From positions 1,309 through 32,899 of the forward strand of contig JAGTQS010000007.1 of the NCBI GenBank assembly GCA_018397055.1: a stretch of DNA of 31,591 bases, read 5' to 3'. Of this stretch, positions 14,986 through 23,002 are shown one piece after another. Origin of the DNA: Candidatus Bathyarchaeota archaeon. Lineage in GTDB: Archaea; Thermoproteota; Bathyarchaeia; Bathyarchaeales; DTEX01. How positions within the stretch are numbered: the stretch's first letter is position 1; each line of letters starts with the position of its first letter. A program made the position numbers and the translations under genes. A model generated the notes under the pieces. The model did not search any database, was not told the DNA's origin, and saw only the letters and a list, made by a program, of their open reading frames with translations.

Positions 14986-16080
14986 ATGGAAATGGATACG
15001 ACGAAAATGAGACTCGAAGATTTTGTTGATGCACCTGTAATTGATTGCCATGCCCACTTCCGAATTCAAAAAACTAGTGAGGGCAAATTGAGAATTAGTG
15101 ACTTAGATAGAGCTTGCCAAGATTATGTGAAAATACTAAGAGGAGGAAGACTAAGCGGAATGTATGTCACTGGGGGCGATGCGGGACTCTATTTGAAAGC
15201 TAATTATCCAAACCTATTTTACGCAGGAGGATATGTACCATGGTCAGGCGAAACAGATTCTTTACCGAACGTAAACTGGGCGAAGTATATTGCAACATTA
15301 AAGAATCTCGGCTTCGAAGGAATCGGAGAAATGGGAAACAAGCCTGTTCTCCGAAGCAAGCACACGCCCCTAGACAGCGACTATTACAGAGGCTTCTGGG
15401 ACGCATGTGAAGACCTCGGTTTTCCAGTGCTCTGCCACGTTGCTGATCCAGAAGAGTTCTGGGACGAAAAACTGGCTCCAGAATGGGCTAAACAGCAAAG
15501 ATGGGTTTACTACCTGGATGACTACCCGAAAAAGGAAGAACTTTACAAGGAAATGGAGAACGTCCTTGACAACCACCCAAACCTTAAAGTGATTCTCTGC
15601 CACTTCTATTTCATTTCAGCAAACCTTGAGAAAGCCGAAGAGTTCCTGTCTAACTATAAAAACGTCGGATTCGATTTAACTCTCGGCATAGAGTTAATGT
15701 ACAATATTTCGCTTCGCAGAGACGACTGGAGAACATTCTTCATAAAACATCAAAACCAGATCTTTTTTGGAACGGACATTGCAACTTGGCAGACGCTTCA
15801 AGAAGCACTTGACAGGATATGGCTTATCAGAAACTTTCTGGAATCAGACGAGGAGTTCTACACTCCGTCAACGGCAGACAAGCTTCTGACAAGATACGAA
15901 AAACCGTTCATCGGCTTAAAACTGCCAAAACAAGCTTTATGGAAGATCTACGCCCAAAATTTCCAGAAACTATTCGGAAAAGAACCTAAGAAAATCGATA
16001 AAGAACTCGTCGCTAAGATTCTAAGAGAAAAAGGAGAAAAAATAGTCGCCGAAGCGATTGAAAAAACGTCTAATCCCTGA
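14986..16080 (+). CDS. Amidohydrolase-family TIM-barrel metal hydrolase or decarboxylase
   Basis: A 364-residue member of the Amidohydrolase_2 group, which includes decarboxylases and lactonases as well as amide hydrolases. The metal-ligand series is visible in order: VIDCHAHF (H22, H24) on strand 1, FPVLCHVAD (H151), VILCHFYF (H206) and FFGTDIAT (D264). No carboxylated-lysine motif is apparent, which suits a single-metal member. EGIGEMGNKP adds a conserved glutamate. Other start options are the ATGs at 14992 and 15007. It lies 121 bp after the PIG-L gene on the same strand, so it may act on a sugar lactone or acid made by the oxidoreductase; this is inference. Confidence 0.85.
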   Translation: MEMDTTKMRLEDFVDAPVIDCHAHFRIQKTSEGKLRISDLDRACQDYVKILRGGRLSGMYVTGGDAGLYLKANYPNLFYAGGYVPWSGETDSLPNVNWAKYIATLKNLGFEGIGEMGNKPVLRSKHTPLDSDYYRGFWDACEDLGFPVLCHVADPEEFWDEKLAPEWAKQQRWVYYLDDYPKKEELYKEMENVLDNHPNLKVILCHFYFISANLEKAEEFLSNYKNVGFDLTLGIELMYNISLRRDDWRTFFIKHQNQIFFGTDIATWQTLQEALDRIWLIRNFLESDEEFYTPSTADKLLTRYEKPFIGLKLPKQALWKIYAQNFQKLFGKEPKKIDKELVAKILREKGEKIVAEAIEKTSNP

Positions 16081-16143
16081 TGAAAAAACTATGAGGAGCT
16101 TATCAAAAAGCGTTAGACAAAAAACGATCTGTATCTTCAATTT

Positions 16144-16788
16144 TTACAGCCTATACTCTTCTCCAAGCCCAAGTACTACAACTTTGATTGCGGATCGGCT
16201 TTCAACCTCTTTCCTGAAGTCTTCGGGGTTCGTTGTCCAACGGTGCATCGGAATCACAATCTGCGGATTCATAGCCAAAGCTGCTTCAGCAGCTTCAGGG
16301 TTATCCATGGTGTAGGTTCCCCCGGTTGGAAGAAGGGCTAAGTTGATATTCCTCAATTCTTTCATCTCAGGAACAAAGTCGGTGTCCCCAGCATGATAAA
16401 TCGTCTTATCACCGATTCTAATAATGTAACCAACACCTAAGCCTTTAGGATGGAACGGGTTGCCAGGAGACCTGAAACGCTTATAGTTATACGCCTGGAC
16501 TGCCTCCACAGTGAAATCTCCAATGGTTGTCTTTTCTCCCGGCCTAAGTGGCTTAATTTTTCCTTTGATCTTTGAGGCGCAGTCAGCTGGCGCTATAATC
16601 AACGTGTCATCCTTTCTCACCTTTTCGATCTTAGATGGGTCACAGTGGTCAAAGTGCGAATGTGTGACGAGAACCAAATCAGCTTTCTCGGAATATGTTC
16701 CCTCGTATGGGTCAATGTAGATGTTTTTTCCGTTACTCTTTATTTGAAAACTTGCATGCCCCAACCATCTTACCGATATGACCAACAT
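16144..16788 (-). CDS. UPF0173-type MBL-fold metal-dependent hydrolase
   Basis: A 214-residue metallo-beta-lactamase-fold protein of the UPF0173 (YtkL-like) group. RWLGHASFQI opens the fold, the H-x-H-x-D-H motif is THSHFDHCD (H43, H45, D47, H48), YHAGDTDF supplies the bridging ligands, and IPMHRW gives the last histidine (H182). Members bind two metals; physiological substrates are mostly unknown. The gene is convergent with the amidohydrolase, separated by 63 bp, and follows the SDR gene on the same strand after 70 bp. It could be co-transcribed with the PadR-SDR pair. Confidence 0.88.
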   Translation of the reverse strand: MLVISVRWLGHASFQIKSNGKNIYIDPYEGTYSEKADLVLVTHSHFDHCDPSKIEKVRKDDTLIIAPADCASKIKGKIKPLRPGEKTTIGDFTVEAVQAYNYKRFRSPGNPFHPKGLGVGYIIRIGDKTIYHAGDTDFVPEMKELRNINLALLPTGGTYTMDNPEAAEAALAMNPQIVIPMHRWTTNPEDFRKEVESRSAIKVVVLGLGEEYRL

Positions 16789-16858
16789 GCTTCACCAATC
16801 ATATTCTTCACTTGATTAGAATTTATCATTTACTTTCTAATGAAATGGTTGACAAGGG

Positions 16859-17704
16859 TCATCTCATTATTTGTCCACCAGCTACGAGGATAGCTTGGCC
16901 TGTTTCGTATTTCTGCTCGATCACGTAATATACAGCACATAGAATATCCTCAACAGTGCATCCTCTGCCCATAGGAACTTTAGACTCGTAATACCTTCTA
17001 ACATCCTTAACAGTTTTGGCTTCAGGAACTTTTCCAGCCTTTAGATACTGCACAAACAAGCCATTTTTCGCATCAGACCATAGGGGACTGTCAAAAACGT
17101 TCCCTGGACATACAGCATTGACTTTTACGCCATCCTTCAAAAGTTCAAGTGCAAAGCTTTGTGTTAGGCCGATGCCTCCAAATTTGCTTCCTGAATAGGC
17201 AAAGTTTCTTTCACTTCCTTGAAGGCCTGATTTTGAATTAATCTGAATTATGTCCATTATCCGTGATGGATCACGCCTGTGTTGTTCAGCCATGATGCTC
17301 GCAGCGTATTTTACGCAAAGAAAGTACCCTGTATAGTTTACTTTAGTTACCAACTCAAAGTCTTCAAGACTAAAGTCTTTAACACTTCCCGCTTTAACAA
17401 TTCCCACGCTATAAATGAGCACATCGATCCCGCTAAAAACGCTAACGACTTCTCTAAAAGCATCCTTAACCGTCTTTTCAACTGATACGTCGCAGAAAAT
17501 GAACTTGGCTCGCTCTTTGCCAATAAACTTGTTAATTTCAGAAACCAGTTTTTCCCCAGCTTCTCGCGCTATGTCCAAAATTGCGACGCAAGCATTATTC
17601 GACGCAAAGTCCAGAGCTATGCCTTTGCCTATTCCGCTTGCTCCACCCACAATAACTGCTACTTTTCCATCAACCGGACTTGGTCTTCCCTTAACTTTTT
17701 TCAT
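16859..17704 (-). CDS. SDR oxidoreductase, sorbitol-6-phosphate 2-dehydrogenase-like
   Basis: Classical short-chain dehydrogenase of about 281 residues. The nucleotide motif is VGGASGIGKG with acidic DIAREAG behind strand 2, which favours NAD(H). The active site is present: NSKSGLQGS (serine) and FAYSGSKFGG (Y-x-x-x-K). The region VCPGNVFDSPLWSD and the tail KVPMGRGCTVEDILCAVYYV then ETGQAILVAGGQIM closely follow the pattern of sorbitol-6-phosphate dehydrogenase SrlD, so a sugar or polyol phosphate is the likely substrate. ATG 17704 (MKKVKGRPSP) was chosen; the longer reading from 17761 adds residues that do not look like an SDR. A PadR regulator lies 77 bp upstream on the same strand. Confidence 0.85.
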   Translation of the reverse strand: MKKVKGRPSPVDGKVAVIVGGASGIGKGIALDFASNNACVAILDIAREAGEKLVSEINKFIGKERAKFIFCDVSVEKTVKDAFREVVSVFSGIDVLIYSVGIVKAGSVKDFSLEDFELVTKVNYTGYFLCVKYAASIMAEQHRRDPSRIMDIIQINSKSGLQGSERNFAYSGSKFGGIGLTQSFALELLKDGVKVNAVCPGNVFDSPLWSDAKNGLFVQYLKAGKVPEAKTVKDVRRYYESKVPMGRGCTVEDILCAVYYVIEQKYETGQAILVAGGQIMR

Positions 17705-17781
17705 TGAGACACACTCTACATATAGAAAAATGATGTAACGATAAAAATCCTTTTGTCGCAACCTTTGAAGCTAATGATAAG

Positions 17782-18087
17782 CTAGAGTGAGTCGTAAATT
17801 TTTTTCAGGAAGACTTTGGCTTTTTGGAGCTGCTCGTTTCCTTTAGCTGAAAGTCGATAATATTTTCGTCTTCCTTTAAAGTATGAGTCAACGTATCCGT
17901 TTTTTTCAAGCAAATAAAGCACTCTGTATCCAGTGACCCGTCCAGTCCAAAAGCCAAATTCTTGATTTATCTTTTTTCTTAATTCATATGCATACTCATC
18001 GTTTTTTGCAAGAACTTTGAACAGAAAAATCCACAAATTTTCTTTAAGAACTTTTTCTTTCAACCTTTCTACAGGTTCTTTAACCAT
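17782..18087 (-). CDS. PadR-like winged-helix regulator
   Basis: A 101-residue winged-helix protein. LWIFLFKVLAKNDEYAYELRKKI gives the first helices, RVTGYRVLYLLEKNGYVDS the recognition helix, and YFKGRRKYYRLSAKGNEQL the wing with the usual RKYY-x-L-x-x-x-G pattern. It matches archaeal PadR-type or related small regulators. It is divergent from the inositol-phosphate synthase gene (84-90 bp between starts) and precedes the SrlD-like dehydrogenase on the same strand. It could therefore control both. A TATA-like TTTATATTA on its strand at 18105-18115 suggests a leaderless message from ATG 18087. Confidence 0.82.
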   Translation of the reverse strand: MVKEPVERLKEKVLKENLWIFLFKVLAKNDEYAYELRKKINQEFGFWTGRVTGYRVLYLLEKNGYVDSYFKGRRKYYRLSAKGNEQLQKAKVFLKKIYDSL

Positions 18088-18100
18088 GGTACTACTATTC

Positions 18101-18142
18101 TATGATAATATAAAACTTTATATGTTCCATGATATGATAAAA
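18101..18142. promoter_or_regulatory. Shared divergent promoter region with repeated TATGATAA
   Basis: Between padR and ino1 the sequence TATGATAA occurs at 18101 and again at 18133, 32 bp (about three helical turns) apart, framing AT-rich TATA candidates for both strands (for example TTTATATG at 18117-18124). This would be a natural place for the neighbouring PadR-like protein to bind. Confidence 0.4.
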
Positions 18143-18177
18143 CAGTTTGCTACAGAATAAAAAAGGTGTATATGTCC

Positions 18178-19272
18178 ATGGGAAAAATAAACGTTGGCGT
18201 CATAGGGGTTGGAAACTGTTTTGCTGGACTTGTACAGGGAATAGAGTATTATAAAAGGAACAAAACTGAAAAGATAGGCTTAATGCATGAAACCATTGGA
18301 GGATATGGGATAGAAGATATAAGATTCACAAGCGCCTTTGATGTAGCAGTCGATAAAGTTGGCAAACCATTAAGCGAAGCAATCTACGCAGATCCAAACT
18401 ATGTCCGATGGGTTGACAGCGTTTCAACATGCGGCGACACGATTGTGAAAGAAGCTCCTATTCTCGACGGAGTCGGCGTCTACGTTGCAAGCATGATTAA
18501 CCCCATTAAACAGAAAAAATCGCCAGCGGAATTAAGAAAAGAGGCTCTAGATGAAATAAAAAGAACAGAAACAGAAGTACTGCTTAACTACTTGCCTGTA
18601 GGAAGCCAGAAAGCAACCGAGTTCTGGGCAGATCTCTCTCTTGAGGCGGGGTGCGCTTTTGTCAATTGTATCCCTGTTTTCATTGCCTCAAACAAAAAAT
18701 GGGAGAAAAGATTCGCTGAAAACAATTTGCCAATAGTTGGCGACGACATTAAAGCTCAAATTGGTTCAACCATAACGCATCGAACTTTAACTAAGCTCTG
18801 CGTTGACAGAGGAGCAGTAATTGATAGAACCTACCAGATTAACGTTGGCGGAAACACAGACTTCGCCAACATGCTTGAAAGAGAAAGGCTTGCAAGCAAG
18901 AAAATTTCAAAAACTGAGGCTGTCCGCAGTTTACTTCCTGAAGATTCAAAGCTTCAGGATAAAGACATTTACATTGGTCCAAGCGACTTCATTCCGTTTT
19001 TAGGAAACACAAAATTGGCCTTCATCAGGATAGAAGGAAGAATGTTCGCCAACATTCCCTTTAATATGGAACTGCGGCTGGAAGTCAACGACAAGGCAAA
19101 TTCAGGTGGAGTATCAATTGATGCGCTAAGATGCGCAAAGCTAGCTATGGATCGAAAAATAGGTGGAGCCCTAACGTACGCATCAGCATACTTCATGAAG
19201 CACCCTCCGACACAGATAGCTGATGAAGAGGCAAGAAAGAAACTTGACGAATGGATTGCTGAAGTGGCATAG
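18178..19272 (+). CDS. ino1: Inositol-3-phosphate synthase (archaeal type)
   Basis: Converts glucose 6-phosphate to myo-inositol phosphate by NAD-dependent oxidation, cyclisation and reduction. The N-terminal GVGNCFAGLVQGIEYY binds NAD. The family motifs follow: NYLPVGSQKATEFWAD, FVNCIPVFIA, GDDIKAQIGSTITHR and NVGGNTDFANM, which hold the catalytic lysines and asparagines. The roughly 365-residue length matches archaeal and short bacterial forms. GTG 18166, ATG 18172 and ATG 18178 are all in frame; GGTG at 18165-18168 is 9 nt from the last, so I used it. In archaea the product feeds inositol ether lipids or compatible solutes such as di-myo-inositol phosphate. CarS lies 2.2 kb downstream, which favours lipids. 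Confidence 0.93.
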   Translation: MGKINVGVIGVGNCFAGLVQGIEYYKRNKTEKIGLMHETIGGYGIEDIRFTSAFDVAVDKVGKPLSEAIYADPNYVRWVDSVSTCGDTIVKEAPILDGVGVYVASMINPIKQKKSPAELRKEALDEIKRTETEVLLNYLPVGSQKATEFWADLSLEAGCAFVNCIPVFIASNKKWEKRFAENNLPIVGDDIKAQIGSTITHRTLTKLCVDRGAVIDRTYQINVGGNTDFANMLERERLASKKISKTEAVRSLLPEDSKLQDKDIYIGPSDFIPFLGNTKLAFIRIEGRMFANIPFNMELRLEVNDKANSGGVSIDALRCAKLAMDRKIGGALTYASAYFMKHPPTQIADEEARKKLDEWIAEVA

Positions 19273-19449
19273 CAAAAACAGACTTGCCAAAACTTGAACT
19301 ACAATTATTGCGATGCGACATTTTTTGGATCTTTTGTTTCTTGGACTTTTTCATCGAACTAAATGGATGAAGTTTCAAATAATGCAAGTAAAGAAAATAT
19401 ATGGAATACGCTAATGAACACGTTAATTGCCAGAGTATTTGCAGGTTGA

Positions 19450-21456
19450 ATGTCGATGTTGGAAAAAGAAACGCCTGAGGAGCTCGTTGGATACCTCAGA
19501 AAGATGCTTCAAATAAGGTATTTTGAAGAAAAAGTTTGGGACTTGCTTAGCCGAGACATCGTAAAGGGAGCCTCACACGTCTATATTGGTGAAGAAGCCG
19601 TCGCGGTCGGCGCAATAGCAGCCATCAGAGCCGACGATTACATAACTAGCACTCATCGAGGTCACGGTCACTGCATCGCAAAGGGCGGCGACTTAAAACT
19701 TATGCTTGCTGAACTATGCGGAAAAGAAACAGGCTACTGTAAAGGCAGAGGCGGCTCAATGCACATTGCCGACGTTAGATCAGGAAACTTAGGAGCAACG
19801 GGGATTGTCGGCTCAAACATACCTGTTGCGACAGGCGCTGGATTATCAATAAAATTGAGAAAAACCGACCAGGTTGTTCTATGTTTCTTTGGTGATGGTG
19901 CAGTAAATACTGGTGCTTTTCACGAGTCAGTAAACCTAGCGGCAATTTGGAAACTACCAGTCATATATGTCTGTGAAAACAACCTTTATGGCATGTCTGT
20001 CGCTGTGAATAGGGCTTTTCCTTTTACAGACATTTCTGAAAGAGCGAAGGGTTACAACATTCCGGGCATTATAGCAAACGGAATGGATGTACTTGACGTG
20101 AAGAAAAAAGTTCTTGAGGCCGTTAATAGAGCCCGAAGAGGAGAGGGACCAAGCTTCATTGAATGTAAAACATACAGGTTTCACGGTCACTCAAGAAGTG
20201 ATCCTAAAGTTTATCGAACAAAAGAGGAAGAACAGCTGTGGAGAGCAAAAGATCCTATTATAAATTTTGGAAAAATGCTTGTTGAACGTGGAATAATAAC
20301 ACCTAAACAGATTCAGGAACTTGAGGAATCGGTTGCACGAGAAGTTGATGAGGCTGAGAAGTTTGCTCTCAGCAGCCCCTATCCGCCAGCTGAGTCTCTT
20401 TTTGACGGTCTTTACACGGACATCTACATAGACTCAAAGACAGCTATCAAGAACCTTGCTGAAGCCAAGAAAAAAGGAATAAAACTCAAAAAAATCAGGT
20501 ATATTCAAGCATTAAATGAAGCCCTACGTGAGGAGATGATTAGAGACGAAAGAGTCTTCCTCATGGGTGAAGACATCGCAATTTATGGCGGAGCCTACCA
20601 GGTGACCAGGGGACTCTACAAAGAGTTCGGTGAGGAACGAGTAAGGGACACGCCGATTTCAGAGATCGCCATAGCAGGTGCAGCGGCAGGGGCAGCTATG
20701 ACGGGGACGAGACCTGTGGCGGAAATAATGTACATTGATTTCTCAACGATCGCTACGGATCAGATTATCAACATTGCTGCGAAGAACAGATACATGTTTG
20801 GTGGAAAATCTATTGTTCCAGTGGTCTATAGAACACAGGGAGGCGCAGGTAGAGGAATAGCTGAGCATCATTCCCAAAGCCTTGAGGCGTGGTACCAACA
20901 TATTCCAGGAATCTTTGTTGTAATGCCTTCAACCCCATTTGATGCTAAGGGATTGTTGAAGACCTGCATAAGGGACGATAATCCCATCATGTTCATCGAA
21001 CACAAGATGCTTTACGGCGTGGAAGGCGAGGTTCCTGAACAGGAATACACGGTTCCACTTGGGGTTGCTGACATAAAAAGAGAAGGCACAGACGTCACTA
21101 TTATTGCCTATTCAAGAATGGTTCACTTGGCATTAGAAGCTGCTGAGGAACTGGTTAAAGAAGGGATAAGCGCAGAGGTGGTTGATCCGCGAACATTAAA
21201 ACCTCTTGACATTGATGCCATAATTAATTCAGTGAAAAAGACAAGCAGAGCCGTCGTCGTGTACGAAGGGTACCGCACATGCGGTGTAGGAGCTGAAATC
21301 TCAGCGCAGATAATGGAAAAAGCCTTTGACTATCTTGACGCTCCAGTTTTAAGGGTTGCCGGAGAAGACGTGCCCATACCTATGAGCCCAGTTTTAGAAG
21401 AAGCGGCTATTCCAAGCAAAGAAAAAATCGTAGACGCAGTCAAGAAAATAGTTTAA
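19450..21456 (+). CDS. Fused alpha-beta thiamine-diphosphate E1 component of a 2-oxoacid dehydrogenase-like enzyme
   Basis: A single 668-residue chain joining an E1 alpha-like half (about 1-325) and an E1 beta-like half (about 348-668). The alpha half has the ThDP motif FFGDGAVNTGAFHESVNLA (GDG at 148-150, closing NN at 177-178) and the HGHSRSDP loop. The beta half has VFLMGEDIAIYGGAYQVTRG and AEIMYIDFSTIATDQIIN. About 22 lysine-rich residues link them. Pyruvate, branched-chain and acetoin E1 enzymes usually have separate subunits. No E2 (lipoyl) or E3 gene is in the window, so the acyl acceptor is unknown and the enzyme may work in a non-dehydrogenase reaction. TGAATG abuts the start, where a 28-codon ORF ends. 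Confidence 0.87.
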   Translation: MSMLEKETPEELVGYLRKMLQIRYFEEKVWDLLSRDIVKGASHVYIGEEAVAVGAIAAIRADDYITSTHRGHGHCIAKGGDLKLMLAELCGKETGYCKGRGGSMHIADVRSGNLGATGIVGSNIPVATGAGLSIKLRKTDQVVLCFFGDGAVNTGAFHESVNLAAIWKLPVIYVCENNLYGMSVAVNRAFPFTDISERAKGYNIPGIIANGMDVLDVKKKVLEAVNRARRGEGPSFIECKTYRFHGHSRSDPKVYRTKEEEQLWRAKDPIINFGKMLVERGIITPKQIQELEESVAREVDEAEKFALSSPYPPAESLFDGLYTDIYIDSKTAIKNLAEAKKKGIKLKKIRYIQALNEALREEMIRDERVFLMGEDIAIYGGAYQVTRGLYKEFGEERVRDTPISEIAIAGAAAGAAMTGTRPVAEIMYIDFSTIATDQIINIAAKNRYMFGGKSIVPVVYRTQGGAGRGIAEHHSQSLEAWYQHIPGIFVVMPSTPFDAKGLLKTCIRDDNPIMFIEHKMLYGVEGEVPEQEYTVPLGVADIKREGTDVTIIAYSRMVHLALEAAEELVKEGISAEVVDPRTLKPLDIDAIINSVKKTSRAVVVYEGYRTCGVGAEISAQIMEKAFDYLDAPVLRVAGEDVPIPMSPVLEEAAIPSKEKIVDAVKKIV

Positions 21457-21474
21457 ACTATTCTCGGCTAAAGG

Positions 21475-21481
21475 TTTTTTT
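21475..21481 (+). terminator. T-run between convergent genes
   Basis: Seven T residues 18 bp after the E1 stop codon, in the 28-bp gap before the oppositely oriented CarS gene. It fits an archaeal T-tract terminator for the E1 gene. Confidence 0.4.
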
Positions 21482-21484
21482 ATC

Positions 21485-22006
21485 TTACCACGGGGTCTTT
21501 TTTAGCTTTAAAAGATAAGCCATGATGTTGACCATGTAGTGAATTGGGGCTGTTAAAACTACGATAATCACGGCGTGCATTAGGCTTGGTGGCTGAACTG
21601 GGAGGCTAAAAAGCAACGCAGCTAACACGAAGTCCAGCTGGTCGGATAAGGGTAAATGTGCGCCTGGCTCAAGGTTCATCCGGCGCTTTATGAAGGAGCC
21701 AAACAGGTCGCCTAATAAGGCTCCGAGGGATAATGCGAACCCAAGAATTATGCTTCCCTGTGGGAGGCCAACACTTAACCCGTAAGTTTCCTGGATCCAC
21801 CCAACGAAGGTTCCGATTACAAGACCTGAGGTAAAGCCACGAACAGTTTTGTGAGGGCCAAAGATGGGTTTGCCATCTCGAAATTTTCTGTACATGTCTA
21901 TTGGTTTACCTCCTCCGAACAGCACTGGCGCTCCATTGGCGCAGTATGCTGGAAAAATGTAGTAAAGAGCATAGAATATTTCTAGGGCAACTTCGTCCAC
22001 GTTCAT
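21485..22006 (-). CDS. carS: CDP-archaeol synthase
   Basis: Integral membrane enzyme that activates unsaturated archaetidic acid with CTP to give CDP-archaeol, the branch point of archaeal phospholipid synthesis. The 173-residue length and about five membrane segments fit CarS (formerly DUF46). Its motifs are present: YCANGAPVLFGGGKPID near the N-terminus, IFGPHKTVRGF, and GALLGDLFGSFIKRRMNLEPG with the metal-binding D and basic RR, then LPLSDQLDFV. It is convergent with the E1 gene. Near ino1, it makes an inositol-headgroup archaeal lipid plausible, although no CDP-alcohol phosphatidyltransferase is in the window. The gene is diagnostic of an archaeal host. Confidence 0.93.
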   Translation of the reverse strand: MNVDEVALEIFYALYYIFPAYCANGAPVLFGGGKPIDMYRKFRDGKPIFGPHKTVRGFTSGLVIGTFVGWIQETYGLSVGLPQGSIILGFALSLGALLGDLFGSFIKRRMNLEPGAHLPLSDQLDFVLAALLFSLPVQPPSLMHAVIIVVLTAPIHYMVNIMAYLLKLKKTPW

Positions 22007-22146
22007 CTTGCAAGTCTCATTTATCGCTTTGTGTTCCGTTTTCTCTTAAGCTAAGCGTTAAATAAGCTTATTATTTTTGTCTTAACGTAACATACCAAAA
22101 GGTATAAGAGCCCATCGCAATTTTTTCTTTCAAATGGTGAATAGGT

Positions 22147-22335
22147 ATGCCCGTTGTGATTGTTGAGATGTGGGAAGGAAGAACGCCTGAACAAAAAGAG
22201 AAGATTATTAGAGGCATAGCCAAAGCCTTTGAGGAAATAGGCGTGGATCCTAAGCACTTGAATGTTATCATCCACGATGTGCCTAAGACAAACTGGGGCA
22301 TAGGTGGAACTCAAGCGTCTAAAATGACGTCGTAG
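22147..22335 (+). CDS. 4-oxalocrotonate tautomerase family protein
   Basis: A 62-residue tautomerase subunit. The chain begins M-P-V-V-I-V-E-M, exposing the catalytic Pro1 after Met removal. WEGRTPEQKEKIIRGIAKAF is the typical helix with a basic patch, and NVIIHDVPKTNWGIGGTQAS matches the family C-terminus. Members form hexamers and isomerise unsaturated keto acids, but the substrate here is unknown. A possible TATA element at about 22097-22104 (GGTATAAG) lies about 45 bp upstream, and GGTGAATAGGT precedes the ATG. It is convergent with the DUF5131 gene, separated by one base. Confidence 0.9.
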   Translation: MPVVIVEMWEGRTPEQKEKIIRGIAKAFEEIGVDPKHLNVIIHDVPKTNWGIGGTQASKMTS

Positions 22336-22336
22336 A

Positions 22337-22999
22337 CTATGTTTCGAACCACGCCTTCCGTAAATTTCGAGCTTCAACACGCATCGTTTGCCTTAACTCA
22401 TCAATAAAGGCTTTAGTCTTGTCAAGGGGCGGTTCAGGCAGCTTGTTGTTGTAGTTGTCATAGCCGACGTAAACAAGTTCAGGGTTGATGTTCTGAATCC
22501 AATCGGCGAATTCTGGGTCAAAATCCAAAATTGGTTCTATAACAATTGCCTTGTGCTTCCAGTCTAAATTCTTCATCGCATTATACCTTGTTTCGTAAGA
22601 AGGGGCTCTTGAAAGCTTGTTTGGTCTATTCGTTTCAATGGTCGCGCCAAGCATCATGTTCTCAGTGAACATGTCTAGAAATTCGCTGTACCTAGTAGGA
22701 TTTTTTGTCAAGAACAGGAAATCTGTCTTTGGCTTCACACTTAGGACGTTCATGACTTTTGTTATCCATTCATTAGGAACCCATTCACCCCACATCTCAC
22801 CCATATCTGAAACAAAAAAGAATCTTCCTTTCGGAATTTTCTGCCTTAGGCGCCACTCAGCGAAGACTGGTTGAAACCCGTAGGTCTTGTAAGGCTCGAT
22901 TCCCATAACTGCCAATTTTCTAGCGTAGTTTCTCGCCCAACAATAAACGCAGTTGTACAAGCAACCGGTAATTGGATTCCAAGTGTCCATCAAGGCCAC
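22337..22999 (-). CDS. DUF5131-like radical-SAM-type protein
   Basis: A 220-residue soluble protein. Near the N-terminus NPITGCLYNCVYCWARNYAR holds a C-x3-C-x2-C iron-sulphur motif of the radical SAM type, with the W-A-R-x-x-A continuation seen in DUF5131 (phage Gp37/Gp68-like) proteins. FFFVSDMGEMWGEWVP and FLFLTKNPTRYSEF are further DUF5131 marks, and MLGATIETNRP and AIVIEPILDFD look like later barrel strands. No reaction is established for the family. It follows the HAD gene by 3 bp on the same strand, so radB-HAD-DUF5131 may be one transcript. M4 (ATG 22990) is an alternative start. Confidence 0.83.
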   Translation of the reverse strand: MALMDTWNPITGCLYNCVYCWARNYARKLAVMGIEPYKTYGFQPVFAEWRLRQKIPKGRFFFVSDMGEMWGEWVPNEWITKVMNVLSVKPKTDFLFLTKNPTRYSEFLDMFTENMMLGATIETNRPNKLSRAPSYETRYNAMKNLDWKHKAIVIEPILDFDPEFADWIQNINPELVYVGYDNYNNKLPEPPLDKTKAFIDELRQTMRVEARNLRKAWFET

Positions 23000-23002
23000 C
23001 CA

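Noticed and set aside
19363..19449. 28-codon ORF ending exactly at the ATG of the E1 gene (TGAATG)
   Set aside because: A TATA-like stretch near 19397-19406 would start transcription inside this ORF. The peptide has no recognisable feature, so it is probably chance.
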